Assembly: GCA_946407015.1 (NCBI GenBank)
Contig: CAMJML010000003.1
Location: 186,001 to 250,000 of the forward strand
Source: an uncultured Selenomonadales bacterium
GTDB taxonomy: Bacteria; Bacillota; Negativicutes; DSM-1736; Dendrosporobacteraceae
Reading direction: 5' to 3'
DNA length: 64,000 bases
Shown: positions 51,440-59,647 of the stretch, piece after piece
Position numbering within the stretch: the first letter of the stretch is position 1
Layout: each line of letters opens with the position of its first letter
Notes under the pieces: generated by a model
Databases searched by the model: none
What the model was told of the DNA's origin: nothing
The model's input: only the letters and a program-made list of their open reading frames with translations
Made by a program: the position numbers and the translations under genes

Positions 51440-52063
51440 ATGGCCAACCAATCACAGTCTAATACCGGCTCAGAAGTGCTAACCAGTTATAGCAGTGCTC
51501 AAACTAGCGAACAAAATCTTTCACAATCTTCGCAAGCAGGAAATAGCTCAACAAAAGCAAATAGTCAAAATACTATGCAACAAAAGCAAAAAACCGTCAT
51601 TGGTGTTTTTTCTTCCCAGTCAGATGCGGAAAACGCTGTTCATAATCTTCGTTCACAAGGATTTACCAAAGAAGAAATTAACATTGTCTCCAAAAATCAA
51701 AGAAAAAACGGGGACAATATTAGCTATGATGATGATATTACCGATGGCGCTTTAACAGGCAGCACTATCGGCGGAATTGGCGGCTTGCTCATTGGCGCAG
51801 GAGCCATGGTTGTGCCAGGCATCGGTCCTCTGCTGGCAGCAGGTCCCATTAGCGCAGCGATTGGCGGTGCTTTAGCCGGTGGTTTAGCTGGCGGATTAAT
51901 TGATTGGGGAATTCCGTCCGAAGCCAGCCATCGATATGCCAAGCAAGTCGAGCAGGATAGAATTTTAGCCATTATTCGCACAGAAGACGGCAAGGTCAAT
52001 ACGGCTGCTCAGATATTAAGACAGTATGGCGCGCAAGATGTAGAAAGTCATGACACCAAATAG
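51440..52063 (+). CDS. General stress protein 17M-like (YflT-domain) protein
   Basis: 207 residues. The first 48 are low complexity (Ser, Gln, Asn, Thr). From about 49 a compact domain starts with KTVIGVFSSQSDAENAVHNLR, as in the YflT/GSP17M family of heat- and stress-induced proteins. A glycine-rich hydrophobic stretch (about 105-155) with GG repeats may form a membrane hairpin, and the end returns to the IRTEDGKVNTAAQILRQYGA motif. It has AGGAGG ahead of the ATG and its own terminator, so it is a single-gene unit. Confidence 0.82.
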   Translation: MANQSQSNTGSEVLTSYSSAQTSEQNLSQSSQAGNSSTKANSQNTMQQKQKTVIGVFSSQSDAENAVHNLRSQGFTKEEINIVSKNQRKNGDNISYDDDITDGALTGSTIGGIGGLLIGAGAMVVPGIGPLLAAGPISAAIGGALAGGLAGGLIDWGIPSEASHRYAKQVEQDRILAIIRTEDGKVNTAAQILRQYGAQDVESHDTK

Positions 52064-52088
52064 CCGGGGTTTATCCCCGGTTTTTTAT
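52064..52088 (+). terminator. Terminator after the stress-protein gene
   Basis: CCGGGG (52064-52069) and CCCCGG (52075-52080), 5-nt loop, six T. Confidence 0.9.
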
Positions 52089-52197
52089 TTAGCTAGCATT
52101 TTATGTTTTCTGGCAAAATTTTATTTGTGGTAACGTCTTATGAGTCGCAGCAAAACTCAGGTTAAAAAAACAAACTATCCTTGTCAATTAAAAAACG

Positions 52198-52225
52198 TTG
52201 ACACTAGTGGAACCAATATTATAAA
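52198..52225 (+). promoter_or_regulatory. Promoter of the lysine-riboswitch operon
   Basis: TTGACA (52198-52203), a 16-bp spacer and TATAAA (52220-52225), some 30 bp before the aptamer. A standard sigma-A-type promoter. Confidence 0.75.
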
Positions 52226-52255
52226 ATGTACATAAATTAAATAGAATCCTGCACA

Positions 52256-52427
52256 GCATAGAGTAGAGGTGCGGGCAACAATAGTACTTTCAGGGAGAGT
52301 GGTTCCAATGATCTGAAAGAAAAGGGTTGGCCGCCGAAGTATCAAGAACTGCCAAGTTATTGATACTGGTCTTACATCGAATAGGTGTTAGACTGTCACC
52401 AAGCAATCTTGGTGGAGTGCTATCTCA
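52256..52427 (+). ncRNA. Lysine riboswitch (L-box)
   Basis: The leader matches the L-box: AGAGGTGCGGG near the 5' end, AGTA, GGCCGCCGAAG (52329-52339), a stem GTATCAA with TTGATAC, CTGGT, GACTGTCACC, and TTGGTGGAGTGCTATCTC closing the structure. It is followed by a Rho-independent terminator, so excess lysine should stop transcription before dapB. Confidence 0.95.
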
Positions 52428-52481
52428 TCTGGGTGACGAAAGCTTTTTGCTTTCTGATCCTTTTAGCTGCCCAAATATGGT

Positions 52482-52513
52482 AGCCGGTGAGATAAATCTC
52501 ACCGGCTGTTTTT
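52482..52513 (+). terminator. Lysine riboswitch terminator
   Basis: 11-bp stem AGCCGGTGAGA (52482-52492) with TCTCACCGGCT (52497-52507), 4-nt loop, then GTTTTTA. It lies 55 bp after the aptamer. A small GAAAGC/GCTTTC hairpin (52438-52454) sits between them. Confidence 0.9.
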
Positions 52514-52571
52514 ATAGTTCGATTCTATCAGCCTTTTCATTTGAACGGTATATTTTTGGGGGTGAACATCG

Positions 52572-53366
52572 ATGATACGAGTGATGGTTTGTGGAGCCTA
52601 TGGCAAGATGGGGCTTGAGGTATTAAAAGCAGTACATAGGGATGAGCAGCTCAGTATAGTAGGGGCTGTCGATGTCAAATCAGACTTTGCAGATGTAGGA
52701 GAATTAATCGGTATTGGCAAAAACGGTGTGCCTGTTGGCAGGGACTTGAATACTGTTATCGCTGAAACCAAGCCACAGGTTATGGTTGATTTTACTAGTC
52801 CTGATGCAGTTATGAACAATATTCGTACTGCTATTAAAAATGGTGTCTGTCCGGTAGTAGGAACAACGGGTTTATCTGACGATAACCTGACAGAAATTCG
52901 TGAACTCTGCCAGGCTTATAAAGTAAATGCTTTAATATCCCCAAACTTCTCAATAGGAGCTATTTTGATGATGAAGTTATCTCAAGAGGTGGCAAAGTAC
53001 ATGCCGCATGTGGAGATTATTGAACTTCATCATGACCAAAAACTGGATGCACCGTCTGGTACTGCAATACGCACGGCAGAATTAATTACCCAAACTCGGG
53101 GGCATCTAAAACAAGGCCATCCGTCCGAATTTGAAAAATATGAAGGGGCTCGTGGCGGTGAGTTCTCCGGTATTCGCATGCATAGTGTCCGCCTGCCTGG
53201 CTATGTGGCTCATCAAGAAGTCATTTTTGGCGGTCTTGGGCAAACATTAACCATCAGGCACGATTCAATATCACGTGAATCTTTTATGCCAGGAGTTGTT
53301 TTAGCCTGTAAAAAAGTCTTAACTCTGGATGGGTTGGTCTGCGGACTTGAACATATACTAGACTAA
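52572..53366 (+). CDS. dapB: 4-hydroxy-tetrahydrodipicolinate reductase
   Basis: 264 residues. The N-terminal NAD(P)H-binding VCGAYGKMG, the FTSPDAV and GTTGLS elements, and the substrate segment ELHHDQKLDAPSGTA define DapB. It reduces the dihydrodipicolinate precursor in diaminopimelate and lysine synthesis. It is the first gene after the lysine riboswitch; GGGGGTGA precedes the ATG. Confidence 0.97.
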   Translation: MIRVMVCGAYGKMGLEVLKAVHRDEQLSIVGAVDVKSDFADVGELIGIGKNGVPVGRDLNTVIAETKPQVMVDFTSPDAVMNNIRTAIKNGVCPVVGTTGLSDDNLTEIRELCQAYKVNALISPNFSIGAILMMKLSQEVAKYMPHVEIIELHHDQKLDAPSGTAIRTAELITQTRGHLKQGHPSEFEKYEGARGGEFSGIRMHSVRLPGYVAHQEVIFGGLGQTLTIRHDSISRESFMPGVVLACKKVLTLDGLVCGLEHILD

Positions 53367-53391
53367 TTGTAACGGATAAGGAGCGAGAATC

Positions 53392-54423
53392 ATGAAAAAA
53401 TATAATGTTGCTATTTTAGGGGCTACAGGTGCAGTTGGCCAAGAATTTTTAGCACTTATTGCTGAACGCAATTTCCCGTTTAATGAATTGAAACTCCTGG
53501 CATCAAAGCGTTCTGCCGGAAAAGTAATCGATTTTATGGGAAAACAGTATATTGTCGAAGAAGCGACTGATGACTCTTTTAAAAATATTGATATTGCATT
53601 ATTTGCCGGCGGGGCAGCGAGTAAAACCTTTGCACCGGCAGCAGTGAAACACGGTGCTGTGGTCATTGATAATTCTAGTGCATTCCGAATGGACCCTAAT
53701 GTACCGCTCATCGTACCTGAAGTAAATCCAGAAGCAATTCGCTCACATCAAGGCATTATCGCCAATCCTAATTGTTCAACGATTATTATGACTATGGCCC
53801 TGAAGCCGATTTATGATCTTGCTAAAATTAAAAGAATTGTTGTCTCAACCTATCAGGCGGTGTCTGGTGCCGGTAAAGAAGCCATCGATGAGCTGGATCA
53901 TCAAGTTAAAGCCATTGTAGAGAATCGTCCAACTGAAGCCAATATACTGCCAAGTGCCAGCCTACCCAAGCATTATCAAATTGCCTTTAACTTATTACCT
54001 CAGATAGATGTATTCGTAGATGACGGATATACGAAAGAAGAAATGAAAATGGTCCATGAAACTCATAAAATTTTAAATGACTACAATATCGGAATTACAG
54101 CTACCACGGTAAGAGTCCCCGTATATCGCAGCCATGCTGAATCCATTAATATTGAACTCGAAGATGGTGTATCGGTCGATGCTGCCCGTAAAGCTCTCGA
54201 AAGCTTCCCCGGTGTCATTGTCCAAGACAATCCTGAACAAATGGTTTACCCGATGCCGCTCTTCACATCAAATAAAGATGAGGTTTTTGTGGGACGCATA
54301 CGCCCGGATCATACAGTCGCACACGGTCTTAATCTTTGGGTTGTTGGCGATCAAATTAGAAAAGGTGCTGCCCTGAACGCACTTCAGATTGCCGAATATA
54401 TGATTAACCATAATTTACTTTGA
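53392..54423 (+). CDS. asd: Aspartate-semialdehyde dehydrogenase
   Basis: 343 residues. NADP-binding ILGATGAVGQEFL, active-site cysteine in IANPNCSTIIM, and the QAVSGAGKEAIDEL and VPVYRSHAE motifs. It reduces aspartyl phosphate to aspartate semialdehyde. AAGGAG in front. Second gene of the lysine operon. Confidence 0.97.
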   Translation: MKKYNVAILGATGAVGQEFLALIAERNFPFNELKLLASKRSAGKVIDFMGKQYIVEEATDDSFKNIDIALFAGGAASKTFAPAAVKHGAVVIDNSSAFRMDPNVPLIVPEVNPEAIRSHQGIIANPNCSTIIMTMALKPIYDLAKIKRIVVSTYQAVSGAGKEAIDELDHQVKAIVENRPTEANILPSASLPKHYQIAFNLLPQIDVFVDDGYTKEEMKMVHETHKILNDYNIGITATTVRVPVYRSHAESINIELEDGVSVDAARKALESFPGVIVQDNPEQMVYPMPLFTSNKDEVFVGRIRPDHTVAHGLNLWVVGDQIRKGAALNALQIAEYMINHNLL

Positions 54424-54433
54424 GGTGTGAATC

Positions 54434-55648
54434 ATGCGCATAATTGTTCAGAAGTTTGGCGGTACATCAGTATCATCACCTGAAGCCAGACAACTGGTTG
54501 TTGGAAAAATCATCAAAGCAAAACAACAGGGCTTCGCGCCTGTTGTTGTCGTATCTGCCATGGGGCGTAAAGGAGATCACTATGCTACCGATACGCTAAT
54601 CGAGCTTGCTCGTTCCACAAATAAAAATATCGCCGCAAGAGAGCTTGATCAAATCATGTGTTGCGGCGAAATGATTTCAGCTGTCGTGATGGCTGCCACC
54701 CTACAATCCAAAGGCCTCGAGGCAACTATGCTGACCGGCGGGCAAGCTGGGGTCATAACCGATATGAACTATAATAATGCCCGTATTCTTAAAGTTGATC
54801 CATCGCAGATCTTGCGTCTAGTCAAGCAGGGAAAAATTCCGATCGTCTGCGGTTTCCAAGGTATGAGCCCGGAGGGAGAATTAACCACCCTGGGACGCGG
54901 GGGCAGTGATACCACGGCTTCTGCTCTTGGCGGAGCGTTAAACGCTGAGCTCATTGAAATTTATACCGATGTTGACGGCATTATGACTGCCGATCCACGC
55001 ATTGTCAGCAATGCAAAAATTCTAGACTGTATCAGCTATGGCGAAGTATGCCAATTGGCTCATCAAGGTGCCAAGGTCATACATCCCCGAGCAGTTGAAA
55101 TTGCCATGCAAAAAGGGATTCCTTTGATGGTTAAATCAACCTTTACAGATGCTGAAGGAACATTGATTACGAATATTAACAATGGTGATACCGGCGGAAC
55201 GGCAGTGACTGACCGCATTGCTACAGGTGTTACCTATCTGGCTAATATTGCTCAAATTAAAGTTGATATTCTCGATACCAATGATGCAAGTTTTAAAGTA
55301 TTTAAGACAATGGCTGAATCTGGAATCAGCGTTGATTTAATCAATGTACATCCCGGAAAAATTATGTTCACTGTCAACGAGGATGTTGCTGAGCAAGCTG
55401 TAATAAAGTTAGAAAAACTTGGCCATAAGGTGGAAATGGTCAAAGACTGTGCCAAAGTTTCCGTTGTTGGCGGCGGCATGCGCGAGGTACCTGGGGTTAT
55501 GGCCAGTTTTGTCGAAGCCCTTACAATGAATAACATTCAAATTTTACAAACGGTAGACTCCCATACATCGATATCCGTTTTAGTCAGAAAAACTGATATG
55601 CAGAAGTCTGTAACTGCTTTACATGAAAAATTCAGTTTGTTCAACTAA
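54434..55648 (+). CDS. lysC: Aspartate kinase
   Basis: 404 residues. KFGGTSVSSPEA at the N-terminus, VSAMGRKGDHYATDTLI, TLGRGGSDTTASALG and EIYTDVDGIMTADPR are kinase motifs; the C-terminal 140 residues contain two ACT domains for feedback control. The length and MGRKGDxYATDTLI form resemble the B. subtilis DapG type. Position in the lysine-riboswitch operon supports a role in lysine/diaminopimelate synthesis. The effector cannot be determined. Confidence 0.93.
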   Translation: MRIIVQKFGGTSVSSPEARQLVVGKIIKAKQQGFAPVVVVSAMGRKGDHYATDTLIELARSTNKNIAARELDQIMCCGEMISAVVMAATLQSKGLEATMLTGGQAGVITDMNYNNARILKVDPSQILRLVKQGKIPIVCGFQGMSPEGELTTLGRGGSDTTASALGGALNAELIEIYTDVDGIMTADPRIVSNAKILDCISYGEVCQLAHQGAKVIHPRAVEIAMQKGIPLMVKSTFTDAEGTLITNINNGDTGGTAVTDRIATGVTYLANIAQIKVDILDTNDASFKVFKTMAESGISVDLINVHPGKIMFTVNEDVAEQAVIKLEKLGHKVEMVKDCAKVSVVGGGMREVPGVMASFVEALTMNNIQILQTVDSHTSISVLVRKTDMQKSVTALHEKFSLFN

Positions 55649-55681
55649 ATTTATAAAGCTTGATGATATGGAGGAGAATTT

Positions 55682-56563
55682 ATGTTAAAGTTTGGTCGAA
55701 TTCTGACTGCTATGGTGACCCCGTTTCATGAGGACTATAGTGTTAATTACAAAGCTGCGGCTGAACTAGCTAAATATTTAGTTGCTAATGGATCAGATGG
55801 GTTGGTAGTCGCTGGTAGTACTGGCGAGTCCGCCACCCTAAACAAAGACGAAAAGTTAAAACTTTATGAGGCTGTTCTGAACGCTGTTGGCGATAAAGCC
55901 TGTGTCATTGCTGGAACAGGTTCTAATGATACCAGGGCTTCCATTGAGTTAACTGTCGAGGCCGAAAAAATCGGCGTGCATGGAGCCATGTTAGTGGGGC
56001 CTTATTATAACAAGCCACCACAAGAAGGCTATTACCAACATTTTAAAGCCATAGCGGAATCGACAAAGCTATCCTTAATTGTCTACAATGTTCCAGGTCG
56101 TACCGGGTCAAACATCCTGCCAAGTACCATCATTCGCTTAGCAGAAATCCCCAATATCGTGGCCGTAAAAGAAGCCAGTGGTAACCTGGATCAAATTTCT
56201 GAAATTATTCGTAGTACTCCGTCAAACTTTTTAGTGTATAGCGGAGACGACAGTTTAACATTACCCGTTCTAACCATTGGTGGTACTGGTATCATCAGTG
56301 TTGCCGCACACATTGTAGGCCTACAAATGCAGGAAATGATTGCCGCTTATTTTAGCGGAAATATGATAAAAGCACAAGCCCTTCATCATCAACTGCTGCC
56401 ATTTATTAAAACCATGTTCATTACGACAAACCCTATTCCCATCAAGACAGCAGTCAACATAATTGGGCAAAATGCAGGTCCGCTTCGACTTCCGTTAGTT
56501 TCTGCCACTGAAGCAGAACTGGCAAGCATTAAACAGGCATTGAGCGATCTAAAAGCTATATAA
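55682..56563 (+). CDS. dapA: 4-hydroxy-tetrahydrodipicolinate synthase
   Basis: 293 residues, TIM-barrel. [17 protein letters not shown], the [10 protein letters not shown] motif, [25 protein letters not shown], and the Schiff-base lysine in [12 protein letters not shown] are visible. It condenses pyruvate and aspartate semialdehyde. Last gene of the four-gene riboswitch-controlled unit. Confidence 0.97.
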   Translation: MLKFGRILTAMVTPFHEDYSVNYKAAAELAKYLVANGSDGLVVAGSTGESATLNKDEKLKLYEAVLNAVGDKACVIAGTGSNDTRASIELTVEAEKIGVHGAMLVGPYYNKPPQEGYYQHFKAIAESTKLSLIVYNVPGRTGSNILPSTIIRLAEIPNIVAVKEASGNLDQISEIIRSTPSNFLVYSGDDSLTLPVLTIGGTGIISVAAHIVGLQMQEMIAAYFSGNMIKAQALHHQLLPFIKTMFITTNPIPIKTAVNIIGQNAGPLRLPLVSATEAELASIKQALSDLKAI

Positions 56564-56567
56564 ATCC

Positions 56568-56602
56568 AATACAGCTTACCAGATGGTAAGCTGTATTTAT
56601 TA
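56568..56602 (+). terminator. Terminator after dapA
   Basis: 13-bp perfect stem AATACAGCTTACC (56568-56580) with GGTAAGCTGTATT (56585-56597), AGAT loop, then TATTA. Confidence 0.85.
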
Positions 56603-56641
56603 TCCAGCAGTTGTATATAATAGAGTAGACATAGTTACTAC

Positions 56642-56670
56642 TTGTTGTAATATGGTGAATAGGCTATAAT
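56642..56670 (+). promoter_or_regulatory. Promoter of RNase J
   Basis: TTGTTG (56642-56647) with a 17-bp spacer and a consensus TATAAT (56665-56670). The 5' leader of about 90 nt then carries CAAAGAGTGGGTAAA and two long T-tracts before the start. Confidence 0.6.
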
Positions 56671-56765
56671 ATTTACAAAGAGTGGGTAAACGGCCGGTTA
56701 TTATAATCTTTTAATGGACGCTGCTTGGTAGGTTATTTTTTTTTGTAATGGAGGTGTAATTTTTT

Positions 56766-58433
56766 TTGGCTAAAATACCGCAGAAAATCCAAATAATTCC
56801 CTTGGGTGGTTTAGGGGAAATTGGCAAAAATATGACGGTTGTCCGATATGGTGACGAAATTATTGTGATCGATTGCGGTTTAATGTTTCCGGAAGATGAT
56901 ATGTTAGGAATTGATTTAGTGATCCCCGATATCGGCTATTTGTTGGAAAATAAAGATCTTGTCAAGGCAATTGTTCTTACACATGGTCATGAAGATCATA
57001 TTGGTGCCTTACCCTATGTGTTAAAACAAATTCATATCCCTGTGGTTTATGGGACTCAATTGACGTTAGGTATTTTAGAAGGACGTCTCAAAGAAAACAA
57101 CGTCGCTTCAACCAATCTTGTGCCCATTCGTCCGGGAGATAACATGCAAATTGGATCGTTCAACCTGGGTTTTGTTCATGTCAGTCACAGTATTGCTGAT
57201 TCTGTTGGCTTATATATTAAGACACCGGTAGGCACAATTGTCCATACCGGCGACTTTAAACTAGACCAAACACCGGTGGACAGCAGAGTGACCGACTTCC
57301 ACAAATTTGCTGAATTAGGCGATCAAGGGGTTCTCGTCTTACTTGCGGATAGTACGAATGCCGAACGCCCCGGATATACCTTAAGTGAGAAATCGGTCGG
57401 ACTGACGTTTGATGAAACATTTCGCAATGCTCGCGAACGCATTATTATTGCGACTTTCTCTTCTAATATTCATCGCATTCAACAAGTAGTGGATATGGCC
57501 TGTAAATATAAGCGGAAAGTAGCCGTTCTAGGACGCAGCATGGTCAATGTCGTCAACATTGCCTTAGATTTAGGTTATTTAACTATTCCTGAAGGTGTTC
57601 TGATCGATATCGATCAGATTAATCAATACCCGTCCAATGCAATTGTCATTATTACTACCGGCAGCCAGGGTGAGCCCATGTCCGCACTGACAAAAATGGC
57701 CATGTCTGATCATCGTAAGGTAGAAATTATTCCCGGTGATACCGTCGTTATTTCTGCTACCCCGATTCCGGGCAATGAAAAACTGGTATCCCGTACAATC
57801 GATTATTTGCTCCGACAAGGTGCTGAAGTCGTCTATGAAAAAGCTTCTGGGGTTCATGTTTCTGGCCATGCCAGTCAAGAAGAACTCAAGCTGATGCATA
57901 ATATCATCCGACCAAAGTTTTTTATCCCTGTACACGGTGAATATCGCCATTTAAAAAAGCATGCTAAATTAGCCCAAGAACTTGGGTTACTTAAAGAAAA
58001 CATATTTATCGCTGAAAACGGACAAGTTCTGGAGTTCACCTCCGACAAAGGCGTAATTGCCGGCAAAGTCACGGCAGGAAATGTCCTTGTTGATGGATTG
58101 GGAGTCGGTGATGTCGGTAATATCGTATTGAGAGACCGCCGCCAATTGTCACAAGACGGTATATTGATCGTGGTAGTGACAATGGATAAGCAGCGGGGTT
58201 GCGTAATCGCTGGACCGGATATTGTTTCACGAGGATTTGTCTATGTACGTGAATCCGAAGAATTAATGGAAGAAGCAAAAGAAAGAGTAAAAATTGCCTT
58301 GGAAAAGTGTGAACTGAATAGCATTACTGAGTGGGCGGCTATAAAATCCAATGTTCGTGATACCTTGAGCAAATATCTTTATGAGCGCACACGCCGGCGC
58401 CCTATGATTCTGCCAATTATTATGGAAGTCTAA
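56766..58433 (+). CDS. rnj: Ribonuclease J
   Basis: 555 residues from TTG 56766, which fits GGAGGTG at 56750-56756. A metallo-beta-lactamase/beta-CASP RNase: GGLGEIGKNMTVV, LTHGHEDHIGALPY with the HxHxDH motif at 73-78, HTGDFKLDQTP, SFSS-type ATFSSNIHRIQQ, and SGHASQEEL. It has 5'-3' exonuclease and endonuclease activities and is the core of RNA decay in Firmicutes. The start codon sits at the end of a run of eight T, which is unusual. Confidence 0.95.
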   Translation: MAKIPQKIQIIPLGGLGEIGKNMTVVRYGDEIIVIDCGLMFPEDDMLGIDLVIPDIGYLLENKDLVKAIVLTHGHEDHIGALPYVLKQIHIPVVYGTQLTLGILEGRLKENNVASTNLVPIRPGDNMQIGSFNLGFVHVSHSIADSVGLYIKTPVGTIVHTGDFKLDQTPVDSRVTDFHKFAELGDQGVLVLLADSTNAERPGYTLSEKSVGLTFDETFRNARERIIIATFSSNIHRIQQVVDMACKYKRKVAVLGRSMVNVVNIALDLGYLTIPEGVLIDIDQINQYPSNAIVIITTGSQGEPMSALTKMAMSDHRKVEIIPGDTVVISATPIPGNEKLVSRTIDYLLRQGAEVVYEKASGVHVSGHASQEELKLMHNIIRPKFFIPVHGEYRHLKKHAKLAQELGLLKENIFIAENGQVLEFTSDKGVIAGKVTAGNVLVDGLGVGDVGNIVLRDRRQLSQDGILIVVVTMDKQRGCVIAGPDIVSRGFVYVRESEELMEEAKERVKIALEKCELNSITEWAAIKSNVRDTLSKYLYERTRRRPMILPIIMEV

Positions 58434-58435
58434 AA

Positions 58436-58461
58436 TCGAGCTTTATGCTCTTTTTTTTTTG
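58436..58461 (+). terminator. Weak terminator after RNase J
   Basis: A short GAGC/GCTC stem with TTTAT loop followed by a run of ten T. The stem is only four to five base pairs. Confidence 0.5.
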
Positions 58462-58523
58462 CGTTTAAAATAAGCAACATCGTCAATACTATCATTATAT
58501 ACATCATGTTGGAGGGACACTAC

Positions 58524-59312
58524 ATGTTACATAATGATAATCCTGTTGTTGCGCCGCCAGGGGTTAATCCTGAAAATCCTCAGGCACCAGCAGAACAACC
58601 TGCTGATACACCTAAGAGATCCAGACAAGCCAAAAAAGCATCTGCGACTGTTGAAAATATTCAGGAATTGGGAACAACTGAAATACCAACTGCAAAGACG
58701 AATATTCATGTCATGACCATCATTGGCCAGATTGAAGGCCATATGGTTTTACCACCGCAGAATAAAACAACGAAATACGAACACATCATGCCACAATTGG
58801 TTGCTATAGAACAAAATCCCGAGATAGAAGGAGTTATGTTACTGCTCAACACGGTCGGTGGCGATGTAGAAGCCGGCCTTGCCATAGCAGAAATGATTTC
58901 CAGCCTATCCAAGCCATCAGTCTCTATTGTTCTCGGTGGAGGACACAGTATTGGTGCTCCCATTGCAGTTTCAGCAACCCATTCATTTATCGTTGAAAGT
59001 GCGACCATGACAATTCATCCAATTCGCCTAACCGGCCTGGTGATTGGAGCTCAAAGTTCATTTGATTATCTTGAGAAAATGCAAGAAAGAGTTAATAAAT
59101 TTGTTGTCTCTCATTCTCGTATCACTGAAAAGAAATGGAAAGAGTTATTGTATAAAACAGGTGAGCTATCGCGTGATATAGGTACTTCCGTAGGCGGAAA
59201 GGATGCTGTTCATTATGGATTAATTGATGAAATCGGCGGCGTTTCACAAGCTATGGAAAAACTCCAGCAGCTTGTGGCAGCTAAGAAAGAAGTGAAGGGA
59301 CTGAAGCAATAA
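58524..59312 (+). CDS. tepA: ClpP-like serine protease TepA (YmfB)
   Basis: 262 residues from ATG 58524 with GGAGGG; a TTG at 58506 precedes that site. The N-terminal 45 residues are Pro/Ala-rich. The ClpP/crotonase-like domain has [20 protein letters not shown], the catalytic serine in [13 protein letters not shown] (Ser 142) and the histidine in [11 protein letters not shown] (His 165). TepA homologues lie beside ftsK/spoIIIE and ylzJ in Firmicutes, as here; a role in protein translocation or germination was proposed. It lacks a signal peptide. Confidence 0.9.
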   Translation: MLHNDNPVVAPPGVNPENPQAPAEQPADTPKRSRQAKKASATVENIQELGTTEIPTAKTNIHVMTIIGQIEGHMVLPPQNKTTKYEHIMPQLVAIEQNPEIEGVMLLLNTVGGDVEAGLAIAEMISSLSKPSVSIVLGGGHSIGAPIAVSATHSFIVESATMTIHPIRLTGLVIGAQSSFDYLEKMQERVNKFVVSHSRITEKKWKELLYKTGELSRDIGTSVGGKDAVHYGLIDEIGGVSQAMEKLQQLVAAKKEVKGLKQ

Positions 59313-59313
59313 A

Positions 59314-59526
59314 ATGCTATGGACAATTATGCCGATGGATGCTGTTTTTCCCGCTGAACCCTTTGAGCCGGTTTATGAGGAAATTGAATATTTAGGAGCA
59401 AAAATGATCGTTGAAAAAACCGCTCCTGATCATCGCCAAATTGTAAGGATTATTTCCAGCAATCCGCAAGACTATTTGCGAAGTGAGCTGCAGCCAGGAC
59501 AATTAATAAAGAATAGTCGAATATAA
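59314..59526 (+). CDS. YlzJ-like protein
   Basis: 70 residues, start one base after the tepA stop, probably translated by coupling since there is no clear Shine-Dalgarno. The start LWTIMPMDAVFPAEPFEPVYEEI is characteristic of YlzJ. It is always found between tepA and ftsK; function unknown. Confidence 0.85.
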   Translation: MLWTIMPMDAVFPAEPFEPVYEEIEYLGAKMIVEKTAPDHRQIVRIISSNPQDYLRSELQPGQLIKNSRI

Positions 59527-59538
59527 TAAAAACCTTTT

Positions 59539-59572
59539 AAGCACTCCTTTATCCCAGGGAGTGCTTTTCTAA
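59539..59572 (+). terminator. Terminator after ylzJ
   Basis: 9-bp stem AAGCACTCC (59539-59547) with GGAGTGCTT (59558-59566), 10-nt loop, TTCTAA tail. Confidence 0.75.
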
Positions 59573-59647
59573 TACAGTCGAAGTTCCCATGAATAAATAA
59601 AGGATTTTGTGTCGGTATGTAGAAAAGATTTTTAGAGGTGGTATGAC

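Noticed and set aside
52256-52427. T-box leader for the dapB operon
   Set aside because: No T-box sequence or specifier loop is visible, and the sequence matches the lysine riboswitch in order and content.
52327-52575. 82-codon frame upstream of dapB
   Set aside because: It lies across the lysine riboswitch aptamer and terminator, so the sequence is explained by RNA structure.
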